Shown here piece after piece: positions 12,010 to 22,893 of a stretch of 64,000 bases of DNA. The position numbers and the translations under genes were made by a program. Where the stretch lies: the NCBI GenBank assembly GCA_030159075.1, contig BROG01000792.1:131001-195000 (forward strand), in the 5' to 3' direction. Positions within the stretch are counted from its first letter, which is position 1; each line of letters begins with the position of its first letter. Origin of the DNA: Atrina japonica (Eukaryota; Mollusca; Bivalvia; Pterioida; Pinnidae). Below the pieces are notes generated by a model. The model had not been told where the DNA came from. It saw nothing but the letters and a program-made list of their open reading frames with translations, and made no database searches.

Positions 12010-12725
12010 TCTCTGAAAGCTGTCATCAAAACATCATGTCTCCGAGCCTATTGTGTTGCAGGTCTCTGAAAACTGTCATCAGAACATCATGTCTCCGAGC
12101 CTACTGTATTGCAGGTCCCTTAAAACTGTCATCAGAAAATCATGCCTCCATTCCTGTTGTGTTGCAGGTCTTTGAAAACTCATCAGAACATCATGTCCCC
12201 CACTCTGTTTTGTTGGAGGTCTCTGAAAACTGTCATCAGAACATCAAGTATCCGAGCCTATTGTGTTGCAGGTCTCTGAAACCTATCATCAAAACTTCAT
12301 GTCTCCTAGCCTTTTCTATTGCAGGTCTCTGAAAACTCAACAGAACATCATGTCTCCCACCCCGTTTTGTTGGAGGTCTCTGAAAACTGTCACCAGAACA
12401 TCATGTCTCCATCTCTGAAACCTGTCTCCGACCTTATTGTGATGCAGATCTCTGAAAATTGTCATCAGAGCATCATGTCTCGGACCCTGTTGTGTTGCAG
12501 GTCTCTGAAAACTGTCATCAGAACATCATGTCTCGGACCCTGTTTTCTTGCAGGTCTCTGAAAAGTGAAAACTATCATCAGAACATCATGTCTCGGACCC
12601 TGTTGTGTTGCAGGTCTCTGAAAACTGTCATCAGAACATCATGTCTCGGACCCTGTTTTGTTGCAGGTCTCTGAAAAGTGAAAACTGTCATCAGAACATC
12701 ATGTTTCAACCTTATTGCCTTGCAG
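12010..12725. repeat. 53-bp minisatellite with an acceptor-like TTGCAG|GT in most units
   Basis: About 13 units of CGGACCCTGTTGTGTTGCAG followed by GTCTCTGAAAACTGTCATCA and GAACATCATGTCT, with indel variants. Open frames across it shift between units and are not coding. Most units carry TTGTGTTGCAG|GT on the plus strand, which resembles a 3' splice site. Confidence 0.95.
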
Positions 12726-12944
12726 GTACTTGTTTGTAAGCTTCATCAAACATATGACTTACATGTGAATTCACAAACTAAACTGGTCTAGTGGAAGCTT
12801 TTCTGAATCAACTGCCGTTCTGCTTGTCGAAACCATCTGGATGTATTTTGACACTGTTTGGCCTTTCATAGAATCATGTTCTTTACCACCATACAAAACA
12901 ACGTACTATCGGATATTAGCTTTCCAGTCTGTTCAACTGTTGCA

Positions 12945-13094
12945 TCAGGTCCTGGCACCATAAACTTAAGAATTACTCAAGTTTAAAAATTTTACTCAAC
13001 TTTGGTTAATCCTGAAATCTGATTGGCTGAGCAGGCCAAGTTGAGAAAATTCTCAGACTTGAGTAAATTCGCAGTTTTTATAGTGCCGGGTCCA
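12945..13094. mobile_element. TIR MITE of about 150 bp, copy 2
   Basis: Ends AGGTCCTGGCACCATAAA and TTTTTATAGTGCCGGGTCCAG are inverted repeats; the interior is homologous to 10267-10407. Confidence 0.8.
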
Positions 13095-13608
13095 GTACTT
13101 CTCAAGTTAGATATGTCTTACTCTTATCTTAAAAAGACTGGTGCATTCCAAAATGTTGCAGATATAGTTTCAGAGCCACTCCATGCATAGCTATACATAC
13201 GAGATAACACTACCCCACTGGCTTTGCTACCTTGATCTTGATTTTCCTGCAACTGTAATCTTCATTTGATCTTTGAAATGACATAAATATTGTGCCGTTT
13301 CCAACGGAGCATCAAGAGAACAAGTTCTGCTACCGAACTGCTTGTTCTTCCTTCTCTTTAAAAACAAACAGCACATTTCTGACCTCAAGACCTTTCAAAC
13401 TTGGTTTGACTAGGATAGGACATTTGATTTATGTGAACAGGTACTTTATAAACCTACCTAGTCAAAGAAATTTGACATATTCAGAGTGAATTTTCAAAGT
13501 AATATGAAATACAAAACTTTAGATTTCTTAAATACACCATCCTAATTCTGCTACATTTTATAATCACATTCTGTAGATTTTACAATGATAGGGGTGACAC
13601 TAAAACAA

Positions 13609-13614
13609 TTTATT
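13609..13614 (-). promoter_or_regulatory. PFDN5: candidate PFDN5 polyadenylation signal
   Basis: AATAAA on the minus strand, about 750 bp beyond the PFDN5 stop codon (14362). A second AATAAA at 13766-13771 is an equally possible end. Transcript data would decide. Confidence 0.4.
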
Positions 13615-14361
13615 GAAACAATTCAACTTCCAAGGGAATTACCACAATGACAACACAGTTACAACTGACTTTGTAAAAAAGCAAATGCGAATTTTGAAAA
13701 AAAAAGTTTTAGAAGACAATGTGGGTCATCAAATAACTTTTGACTAAGAGGTAGGTCAAGTGTTATTTATTATCTAGGTCAAGAGTCAAAGGTCATGGTG
13801 TCATCTGATTAATGCCATCAGTGAGTCCAGGGCAAAATAGGAGGCCTCTGTAAGCTCCACAGTTAACAGAAATTAGCACCCCTTTTCTACAGTTTCAGAG
13901 AGAGTATTTTCCTGTTTTTCACAATACCTTTCAGAATAAGTATTTTCACATTTCTTTTTTTTCATGTTTTGTGAATCCTATGTGTATGCAACTGTGGCTT
14001 ACATCTTGCTATGTCATTGAATTTGTACAACCGTGATGTATATAATAGTACATTACCTGTTTTAACCAAAGCAACAACCTAACAACTAAGTGTTAATGGG
14101 CAGTCATTTGGTACTGTTGATTTGGTCTATTCATAACAAAACTATGAAGCAGAATAGAATTTTTTAATTTTCAGTTTGATTTTTCGAAAGACAAAATCAG
14201 GAACTACACTGAGCACAAGACATATAAATAAATCCTGTCTTCAGATTTTAAATACAGAAAACAAATGATAAAGACACATTATAATATCCAGGAATTACAA
14301 AGCAATTTCGTAAAACATTGAGAATTTGTTCAAATGTCAATAGAGTTATCTCCTCCTGATT

Positions 14362-14432
14362 TTATGACTTGGCTGCTGCTTGTTGCGATTGTAACTGTGC
14401 CTGTACCTTCATCTGTAAAACGTCGGCAGTAA
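14362..14432 (-). CDS. PFDN5: PFDN5 exon 5 and stop
   Basis: Acceptor CTCCATACAG, then the rest of a Val codon and [20 protein letters not shown], ending AKS and TAA. The Gln/Ala-rich end matches the character of vertebrate PFDN5 tails. Intron 4 holds the 18-bp repeat. Confidence 0.92.
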
Positions 14433-17400
14433 CTGTATGGAGAGAAAAATGTGAAAACATGATCAGGACAGACTGAACTGAACTACAACATTTTATTTGT
14501 CCAAAGATTGTTTAATTTTAATAGTTATACTTCTATCACGATGAATTGGAACATGTTTACAAACACATCGAGTCTAAATGAGATCATTACAGGGGTGACA
14601 GTGTCCTTGTCTGCATAGCGTATCTTGTCTGCACAGCATATCTTGTCTGCACAGCGTATCTTGCCTGCACAGCGTATCTTGTCTGCACAGCGTATCTTGT
14701 CTGCATAGCGTATCTTGTCTGCACAGCGTATTAGAGCTACAGTAATGCAGGGAATCAAAGCAAGGCAAAAAGTTTTACCTGTACACCCCTTGTTTGAAAA
14801 ACAGACAGTCACCACCTGTGCTATAAATTCTTAAGTCTCGACTGGAATCACACCCAAGACCTCACACTGTTCTTCCATTACATCATAGCAAGAAATTTAT
14901 ATCTAACTGAAGATGAAGTCATGTATATATAGCCAGACCAAAGGACAGCCTTCCACAACTTCATAGGTAGTACAATAAAAACGCAAAGGAAAGCATATAA
15001 GTATTTCAAAACTACTGTATAATCTTTTATTTTCATAGGTTTACATTTTTGTGGGTTTTTTTCCATTCAATAATGAATTCAATGACATTAATATTAAGTT
15101 TGTTGATTTTGAGATATCCTATTGTCCATCACTGAAATAAAATATTTTGTCATGGATTTATTACTGTGGTTTTTGGTTACCCATGAAAATAACAAAATTA
15201 AATCCTAAATGAAAATTTATGATTTTACAGTATTAAGATTTTCTTCTTTGCTACATACAAAGGTAAGGTGATCAAATTATTCACAAAAGCATGACAAAAT
15301 ACAGGTAGTATAAATACCTTGTTTCATTTTATATTTTTCATGTAGCAATGGCTGAACCTTTTCTATTTGTTTAGTTATGTAGTCTACTTTCCTCTTGAAA
15401 TATTCTTTACCTTTTCCAACTTCCTGTAAAAGTGTTAAAAACAAATTTCAATACACTTAAATATTGCCCATGCTAGTTCCAAAAAAATTAATTGTACCCA
15501 TCTGAGGTACATCACCAAGATGTATAATTTGACAAAAATTAAGAACATCTACCCAAGATGTAAGTCTGAACCAAATATGGTTTAAACTGAGATGCGGTTC
15601 TCAAAGCTTTGGTAAAAAGTGTAAAATTTATAAACAGACGGACACACAGATTGGTAGGAACATAAAAAGCTGAAGGAACAAGTCTGAAATTGAATTGTGA
15701 AATGTCACCCATTGTTCCAAGCTAATAAGTTCTCAAGTTACATGAGAAAAAATCACTCATCCTTTTCACTTGAATATGAAATTTTTGTATTAAATAAGCG
15801 AATAACCTTCGTTTTTTTTAACAATTGTCATGGGCAAATTTCAAGAACAAAGCTTCCCTGATACATACATCTAGTAAATTTCAAGGTTAATATGCCACTG
15901 AAAACATACATGCAAAATATTCTGTTCTGGAGGAGAATGTTTGCTGACCATCTCTACAGTCACCTGACCCAGGTGTGACATTAAACATGTTTGCTGACCA
16001 TCTCTACAGTCACCTGACTCAGGTGTGACATTAAACATGTTTGCTGACCATCTCTACAGTCACCTGACTCAGGTGTGACATTAAACATGTTTGCTGACCA
16101 TCTCTACACAGTCAACTGACTCAGATGTGACATAAAATATATTTCCTTACTATTTCTACACAGTCACATTTCTCAGGTGTGATATTATGTGTTTGCTCAC
16201 TATCTCTTCATAGTTACCTGACTTAGGTGTAACAGCAGATGCTTACTTACCATCTCTACATAGTAACCTGTCTCAGGTGTGACATTTTGTGTTTGCTCAC
16301 TATCTCTTCATAGTTACCTGACTTAGGTGTAACAGCAGATGCTTACTTACCATCTCTACATAGTAACCTGTCTCAGGTGTGACATTTTGTGTTTGCTCAC
16401 TATCTCTTCATAGTAACGACTTAGGTGTAACAGCAGATGCTTACTTACCATCTCTACATAGTAACCTGACTCAGGTGTGACATTATGTGTTTGCTCACTA
16501 TCTCTTCATAGTAACCTGACTTAGGTGTAACAGCAGATGCTTACTTACCATCTCTACATAGTAACCTGACTCAGGTGTGACATTATGTGTTTGCTCACTA
16601 TCTCTTCATAGTAACCTGACTTAGGTGTAACAGCAGATGCTTACTTACCATCTCTACACAGTCACCTGACTCAGGTGTGACATTTTGTGTTTACCTACCA
16701 TCACTACAGTCATATGTCTCAGGTGTCACAGTAAATATGTTTACATACCATCTCTCCATAATCACCTGACTTAGGTGTAACATTATATATGCTTACTTAC
16801 CATCTCTACATAGACAACTGACTCAGGTGTGACATTATATGCTTACTTATCATATCTACATAGTAACTAGGCCGAATTTTCTGCCCCCATTTCAAGTGAC
16901 TATTTTTTGGGTAAAATCACAGACAGGTTGATCATAAATGTGTATTCATTGTTATCTTAAAGTTAACCAATCTGCGTATGTCTTTGATTTTCTTGGGACA
17001 ACATGTAAATAAAAATGATGGGTAGCTTGAATTCACATCTTATATGAATAGAATTATGTCATGTCACATCTTAGTGACAATGGATTTATAAATTTATAAG
17101 ATCAGGTAAGTGTATCAACAAATATCAGACATCAACAATAAGAAATTAAATAGATGGTTAAAACGATGGATAAACTGCTGTGAAAATGTAACAGCATCTT
17201 GCTAAGTAGAAAGTATATAGGAGGACGTCTGCCCCCAAAAATGCGGGCAGAATGTTTGGCCTACATAGTCACCTAACTCAGGTGTGACATTATATGCTTA
17301 CTTACCATCTCTACATAGACAACTGACTCAGGTGTGACATTATAAGCTTACTTACCATCTCTACAAAGACAACTGACTCAGGTGTGACATTATATGCTTA

Positions 17401-20400
17401 CTTACCATCTCTACAAAGACAACTGACTCAGGTGTGACATTATATGCTTACTTATGATCTCTACATAGACAAATGACTCAGGTGTGACATTATATATGCT
17501 TACTTACCATCTCTACAGTCACCTAACTCAGGTGTGACATTATATGCTTACTTACCATCTCTACATAGACAACTGACTCAGGTGTAAAATTATATATGCT
17601 TACTTACCATCTTTACACAGTCACCTGACCCAGGTGTGACATTATATGCTTACTTACCATCTCTACATAGTCAACTGACTCAGGTGTAAAATTATATATG
17701 CTTACTTACCATCTCTACACAGTCACCTGACCCAGGTGTGACATTATATGCTTACTTACCATCTCTATATAATAACCTGTTCCTACATCCACTAGGACAT
17801 TCTCTACATCACTAAGCTTCCCTGGTACATACATCTAGTAAAGGTCAAGGTCAAATGTCATCACAAAATCTGAATAGTTATTTCCAAACTATGTTTTGTA
17901 AAAATTCATATGCAAAAATATGTGTCATTTTGGATATATCTGGCAAATATAAGTATTTGCATCCTAAAAAGTTTTATCAAAATCAATTCAGCGGTTTTGA
18001 AGAAGAAGCTGACAGTGTGGAAAATTAACCTCCCCACCCTTTCATTTTTGCAATCTTAAAAAATTCATAAAAAAATTCAAAACTTAAATTTCAGCAAAAT
18101 TCTTGAAGGAAAGCATTAATCTACCAAACAACAGTTTAAACACACATAATGAATGCATCATCAAAGAAATCATACAAAAATGAATTATACAAAAATGAAT
18201 GAAAATTATAGTCTAAAAAAGATGTCAAAAAACGTATCAAAAATTTATTTTCCGATTTATAAGAAATAAACAAATTTGAATCATAGATCTATGTAGATCA
18301 CTCAGATACAATTAGTTTTTCCATCCATGCAGTGGTTTTGGAATAGAAGATTCTTAAAGAGAGTTACCCCTTGGGGCCTCTTTTGCCCACCCTGGATCCA
18401 CCCCTGGGCCAATCGAACTGAAACGAACAATTTGGTAGAGGACCATGTGCACTTGCAGGAGCTGAAAATTCCATAAGTCCAAGGTACTTTAGGACCCTGT
18501 TGTTTTCCTGCTGTGAGAGTCCAATGAGCTAACAAGTCTGAATGAGTTTTGTGTCAATTTCTTTGTTTCTTTTATTTGTTTCTTTTGTAAATTTCAATTG
18601 TCATTATAATTTTGTGGCAGTTTTTGGTTTATATTATAATTTTGTGTATCTACATTTGATGATTGTTATATTTATTGATTAATTACCTATATTAAAAATT
18701 TGACTTAGATTTATTGTAATTGGACCCGTATGTTAAAGGATCGGACAATGGCAATATTTAACAAAAAAGTTCTGGACCAAAGCAGCTGGAAAATAAATTT
18801 CCAGTCCCTGACTTGCTTCCTATAAAGTTTCATCAAAATCCCTTCAGTGGTTTTGAAGAAGAAGTCGAAAATGTGAAAAGTGTACAGACAGACGGACGGA
18901 CAACAGGCTATCAGAAAAGCTCACCTGAATCTTCGGTTCAGGTGAGTTAAAAAATATTGTGCAGTTCCGCACACAACACATTTTTTTTTATAAAAACTGT
19001 CTATATGCTTATTATGATGAAAAAATGAAAACTGAATCAGTATACATGTATGTACAATGGGGTTCCTGTCTAACTAACGTTTAACTATCATGAAATATTT
19101 CTTGTTGTATAACTGGATATTTGATTGTCTGATTCACATAAGATGGCGGGGTGGAGTACCGTATTTTATGGCCTATAGGTCGATAATTTTTTTCTCCAAA
19201 GTTGTGACCACAACCTATTCACCGCATCCACTTATCTTAGTGAAATATTTAACTTGTATCTGCAATTCCTCATTTTAACATCGTAATTCGGTAATTCAAC
19301 ATTTTTCACTGGATAATGTAGGGGCCTACTTCAAACACCCATTTGTATTTACACTAAATGGAACTATTAAATGTGACCTCGTGTGTGCGTAATGCACTGT
19401 GTTCCTAATCAAGTGACAAACTAATCATCTTTCAAGTTACAATATCATTGGGATTCAAGACTGTGTCAGAAACTACATAATAAAAATGCTTACATTGTAC
19501 TTATACCTGACAGTTTATACTACATGTAATCAGTGTAATTTTAAGGTTATGCTTTATTACCTAAAATTTAAACTTGCCTTGGTCAAGAAAGGGTTCACAA
19601 GACTCCACCCCCCAGGTTATATGGATTTTACAATAATCCCATTTAATTTTCCATTTTCGCCTTCAGATGAAACGGAGAATATAGGATAAAGGCAAAGATT
19701 CCACTCTTAACAACTGAACCATGGAATCAAATTAAGAACAAACTTAATCTATGGCAAATATATTTTCTGTAGTAAAAGAACTAAAATTTCTAGGCACACA
19801 GGATAAAAAAAATTCATGATATGGTCCTGGACTATGGTAGAGTGAATGTTTTCTGTACCTAAAGAGCTCAAATATCTCGTCATACAGAATATTAAATCCT
19901 TAATATGAACCTGGACCCTAGATAAAACTTGCCGACATTTCATGACCTTTGTAATTTATGTGTATACATGTATATTGTTGGTAAGGATACAGAACTAGTT
20001 AGTGGCACCAATATGTCTTTGCTAAGGTTGTCGGGGCTGACCTTGTTCAAACATTCCATGGACTCCATAAACTTCGTTTGTGCTACCTTTAACTGGTTCA
20101 GAGAATTTGTAAATAATTCTATTTCCTGCAAAGAAACAGATAAAATATTTCATTACATTTTAAAAGTAAAATGGTATGTTATCCAAACTCCTTATCTAAT
20201 TAGCATTTTGTTTGTTGCAGATAATGGCATTTTTACGGGTAATTGAAATGAATTAAGCATCTGTGTTTCAGTTATTGATGTATGTGTCTAATTACTGGAC
20301 ACTAGCTCTTATTACTGGACATAGCATTGTATATTTGGCAAATAAGTTTTGCTCTGTTTTTTTCTGGTATTTTAACCATACCATAATCTACTAAATCTGT

Positions 20401-21963
20401 TCAAAATGAACAAATGGGGAAATTGTAACAAGTGGAAAAATTAATAACATGACTGGGATTCAAACCAAAACGCAGTGAAAACAGTGAGTATCTTATACAT
20501 GTACCAAATTGACTATTCCACCCAGAAATAAGCAATTCTTGATACAGTCACTTTTCTTGAAAATTAAAAATAAAATTTCAATTTGAATGTTTATTTTACA
20601 CTTTGTTACAGGGGCAACAAAGTTATTGTCAAAAAGTCATGGTCTGGAATCGATATGCTCTTTCCTACCGTTGGTCTCATGTGACCAAAATTCTAATAGC
20701 CGATGAAAATTTATAACTAAGAAATTGGTGTTGTCCAATTTATCCAATCACAGTAGTTGTGATCAGCAATGGAAGTTATCGCATAGTCTGTTGATGCAAT
20801 ACAATTCTGAAAATGTTTAAAATTCTTGATCTGATTGGTTGATAAATGCAAGCACCATTTATGATTTGCTCACATTGGCTGAGGCTTCATGAATAATAAA
20901 AATATGTACAATAAATTTTGGTTGTATGAGACCACGGGTTGGAAAGAGCACAGCAATTCTTAAGCTAGTCCCCAACTGACTACTACACTTCGTTCATAGA
21001 CAGCCTGTATGAGCCAATCTATAGTTGAACCTGATTGGTCAAGAGATTTATTTATATCGGCCAATCAAATTAGGCAATGTATTCTACAAAATTAGAACTT
21101 CAACCTGTAAACATACAAGTATTATATTTCATGCTACTATCCAAGAAAGCTTGAGGCTAGGCCATGGCAAATAAACAATTCCTATTACAGATTGAAAAAG
21201 TGTTCTTTTTTTTCAAACCAGCTCAGAGTCGACGCTGTTGTATGCGTATACAATATGTTATCATGAAACAAAGTAACAGCAAATCTCGTTAAAATCTCCT
21301 ATGCAGATTTCTGCGCAAATGAGATTGGGCCATACCGGATGTTTTTGAGCAAAATGGAAATACAACTGGGTACCAGTCTAAGCGATTCTAGACTGTGGTT
21401 TATGATGGTATTTACGCCACACTCAACAATTTTTCAGTTATTTGTCATTGGTAGCTACCAGTTTTCAAAGATGAAAGAGAGAATTCTGTTACAGTGTTAA
21501 TGGAAAAAGAACCTTCCTAAAGAAAATTGGCAAATTTTCTAAAAATAAATCAGCTGATCCACCCCACTGGCACCCCCAAAAAATAGAAAAGTGAAAACAT
21601 AAACATAAAATATAGGTTTCTGATAAAAACACAGCTGAGAAACACTTAACGTGACTTAATAGACGAACAAAGGCATATACAATGGCGAAACACTAAACAA
21701 GCCAACGTAATTCGAAATTAAGCCCACTTCAGCGACATTGTTTTCTTCAAATTCTTGAACTGACATGATAATTATCTGGGCACAGCAACACTTGTCAAAA
21801 GAAACAAGGATAACGGAAAGCTTAAAGAATTGAATACATCACATTGTTGTGTACGAAGTCCACAGGAAGTTGACTTTACCTGGTCTATTTGTTGGTTCAA
21901 CTGATTCAGCTGCTGAATAGACAACTGAGGAAGATCAATTTGTTGTGATTGTTTGGATGCCAT
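14362..21963 (-). CDS. PFDN5: prefoldin subunit 5 (PFDN5), five coding exons
   Basis: Complete gene. Exons (minus strand) are 21963-21880, 20125-19991, 17834-17760, 15423-15318 and 14432-14362. They total 471 nt and encode 156 aa, close to the usual 154 or so. All junctions are GT/AG and keep frame. The first three introns are phase 0 and the last is phase 1. Recognisable PFDN5 blocks are an N-terminal helix with [11 protein letters not shown], then QLKVAQTKF and ILVPLTSS, then [17 protein letters not shown], then [18 protein letters not shown], and a Gln-rich tail ending in AAAKS. PFDN5 is an alpha-type subunit of the cytosolic prefoldin hexamer, which hands unfolded actin and tubulin to the CCT chaperonin. 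Its two long helices form one tentacle, and the VGTGYY region forms the beta-hairpin platform. Oddities are the donor-bearing minisatellite in intron 3, TIR elements in introns 1 and 3, and a partial exon 3 copy at 15851-15886. Confidence 0.96.
14605..14731. repeat. 18-bp tandem repeat in PFDN5 intron 4, about 7 copies
   Basis: Unit TCTTGTCTGCACAGCGTA with C/T variants. The in-frame ADKIRC-type peptides on the minus strand are by-products. Confidence 0.97.
15318..15423 (-). CDS. PFDN5: PFDN5 exon 4
   Basis: Acceptor CTTTTACAG, then 35 codons plus 1 nt ([30 protein letters not shown]), donor CAAG|GTATTT. This is the C-terminal helix of the prefoldin fold. Confidence 0.94.
15851..15886 (-). 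pseudogene. partial duplicate of PFDN5 exon 3 start
   Basis: On the minus strand TTTACTAG|ATGTATGTATCAGGGAAGCT repeats the intron 2 end and exon 3 start at 17825-17842 (TTTACTAG|ATGTATGTACCAGGGAAGCT) with one difference across the exon part, then diverges to a stop (TGTTCTTGA). It lies between exon 4 and the donor array, so the array is bracketed by two copies of the exon 3 acceptor end. It encodes MYVSGKL and could only act as a poison or cryptic exon. Confidence 0.8.
15935..17759. repeat. 50-bp minisatellite (100-bp dimer form in part) carrying repeated splice donors, PFDN5 intron 3
   Basis: About 27 units, interrupted at 16868-17263 by a TIR element. A typical unit on the plus strand is CTCAGGTGTGACATTATATG, CTTACTTACCATCTCTACAT, AGACAACTGA. 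Between 16240 and 16690 two unit types alternate as a 100-bp dimer. On the minus (PFDN5) strand most units contain TAGAGATG|GTAAGTAAG, identical to the authentic exon 3 donor at 17760. Some read GGTTACTATGTAGAGATG (GYYVEM), matching the exon end GGTTATTATATAGAGATG (GYYIEM). Fourteen exact GTAAGTAAG copies precede the real donor in plus-strand order, plus degenerate ones. Confidence 0.96.
16868..17263. mobile_element. 396-bp TIR element inserted in the PFDN5 intron 3 minisatellite
   Basis: Ends TAGGCCGAATTTTCTGCCCC and the inverted GGGCAGAATGTTTGGCCTA match over about 23 bp with a few differences. Immediately outside are CATAGTAAC (left) and CATAGTCAC (right), a 9-bp target duplication with one mismatch, although both words occur in the array itself. 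No coding capacity, so a non-autonomous DNA transposon. Confidence 0.85.
17760..17834 (-). CDS. PFDN5: PFDN5 exon 3
   Basis: 25 codons, [20 protein letters not shown] then YYIEM, after the weak acceptor TTTACTAG. The donor is GAGATG|GTAAGTAAG. The last 20 or so bases of this exon plus the donor form the first unit of the intron 3 minisatellite. Confidence 0.95.
18770..18952 (+). repeat. 3' tail of a dispersed repeat with terminal hairpin
   Basis: GTGGTTTTGAAGAAGAAGTC, then ACAGACAGACGGACGGACAA, then a small hairpin AGCTCACCTGAAT-CTTCGG-TTCAGGTGAGTT. A related hairpin-ended tail lies at 29300-29398. Such tails are common in bivalve DNA. Confidence 0.6.
19991..20125 (-). CDS. PFDN5: PFDN5 exon 2
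   Basis: Acceptor TTTCTTTGCAG, then 45 codons from [11 protein letters not shown] to PLTSS, ending at donor TCT|GTATCC. The donor was chosen because exon 3 continues MYVPGKL exactly as in animal PFDN5 (..LTSS-MYVPGK..). Reading through gives a peptide unlike the family. Confidence 0.93.
20656..20950. mobile_element. 295-bp TIR element in PFDN5 intron 1
   Basis: TGCTCTTTCCTACCGTTGGT at the left and an inverted ACCACGGGTTGGAAAGAGCA at the right, with TCTCATGT/ATGAGA continuing the repeat inward. No ORF. Confidence 0.85.
21405..21475 (-). mobile_element. SINE tail, reverse orientation
   Basis: Read on the minus strand: AACTGAAAAATTGTTGAGTG, TGGCGTAAATACCATCATAA. Homologous to 58485-58672, 31453-31540 and 63866-63960, the TTGAGTG.GGCGT(T/A)AAA-type tail typical of mollusc SINEs. 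Confidence 0.6.
21880..21963 (-). CDS. PFDN5: PFDN5 exon 1 (coding part)
   Basis: ATG at 21963-21961, 28 codons ([20 protein letters not shown]). The donor is CAG|GTAAAG. This is the first ATG of the conserved N-terminal helix. No upstream in-frame extension resembles prefoldin. The intron that follows (20126-21879) carries a TIR element and a SINE tail. Confidence 0.93.
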
Positions 21964-22469
21964 GCTTGTCGAGACGGATGATACAAAGGGAGGTAACTAT
22001 TGAAAATGTAATATATAGAAGAAAACCACACACGCATAAGTTTGTGACTGAATGATGTTTCCGGAAAACTGTATTGTTGCTATTTAGATCTAGCACGTCA
22101 TACATATGCAGGCGGCGATTTTTTATTAATGGAAGAGTGAACCCAGTTATATTTTACCAGGGAAGAGATAGCCAGCCTTACCCAAGTAAACTGTAAAACA
22201 TTCACACAAAATCAGTGTACTGTGTGTCCCAGCAACTTTGGAAAGTTTTTTTTTCGTAAATATGTAGTTGCGTGGAAACATCATCCACAATGTTCAAATA
22301 TAAACAGAGTCATAAACTCTTCTCCCCATTGATTACTTTTTCAACAATCGAGAGTAGCTAAATTCAATTCATTATCCGAGTCTTTCTTGGAAATGAAACC
22401 GGATGTTTACAAAAACGTTCTTGTGCGCAAATTAAGGGAGGAGTCAATTCACGTGCAGGAGTGTTTCGC

Positions 22470-22510
22470 AAAAAAAAAAAAAAAAAAAAAAAAAACAACA
22501 AAAAAAAAAC
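22470..22510. repeat. poly(A) tract
   Basis: 26 A, then CAACA and 9 A. It could be the tail of a retroposed sequence, but I see no matching body upstream. Confidence 0.95.
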
Positions 22511-22805
22511 ATGTATTTTTAATGCACTGTTTATTGTGACTTACAAGTAATGATATGTGTACACTTTGATAAAAATAGTAGACAGTTCGACTGAAAATCA
22601 TCAACATTAATGGCCGCTGCCATTACCGCAAATTAATCGAGGACAGGAAATCATAAAGGGTTTGACTAGGAAATCGAGTAGGCCTGTTAGAGTAATTACG
22701 ACTAGGCCTATGATCTACATTTAAAATGGAATTTTATTGATAATTTGATGTTTTTCTTTAAGTATACGTCAAAAATCCACTTCACAGGTTTGCTGACACT
22801 TAGTA

Positions 22806-22893
22806 AACTTCAATGGGATTCGAACCCACGCTGGTCAGAGGTCAGATACTTTACGATTTAAAGCGCGATGCTCTAACCACTCGACAAGGTAGT
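22806..22893 (-). other. tRNA-like sequence with A and B boxes (SINE head or tRNA pseudogene)
   Basis: Minus strand: A box TGTCGAGTGGTTAGAGC (22886-22870) and a perfect B box GGGTTCGAATCCC (22827-22815). The spacing fits a tRNA with a long variable arm (Leu/Ser type), but the acceptor stem does not pair (ACTACCT against TGAAGTT). I therefore call it a pol III-type tRNA-derived sequence, not a functional tRNA. Confidence 0.7.

Larger units (their letters stand above)
17761..20655. other. PFDN5 introns 1-2 background sequence around exons 2 and 3
   Basis: Outside the exons (17760-17834, 19991-20125) this is AT-rich intron. It includes a dispersed-repeat tail at 18770-18952 and a related GCGGTTTTGAAGAAGAAG word at 17990. 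Nothing else is supported. Confidence 0.6.

Noticed and set aside
15935..17760. CRISPR-like array (regular repeats with differing spacers)
   Set aside because: Units are contiguous tandem copies with gradual divergence, no unique spacers, no cas genes, and the context is an animal intron.
19940..19990. Extension of PFDN5 exon 2 past the GTATCC donor
   Set aside because: The added peptide ([11 protein letters not shown]..) does not fit the family, whereas splicing to 17834 restores the exact PFDN5 order.
22806..22893. Possible functional tRNA gene on the minus strand
   Set aside because: Good A and B boxes, but the acceptor stem strands do not pair, so a tRNA-derived repeat is more likely.
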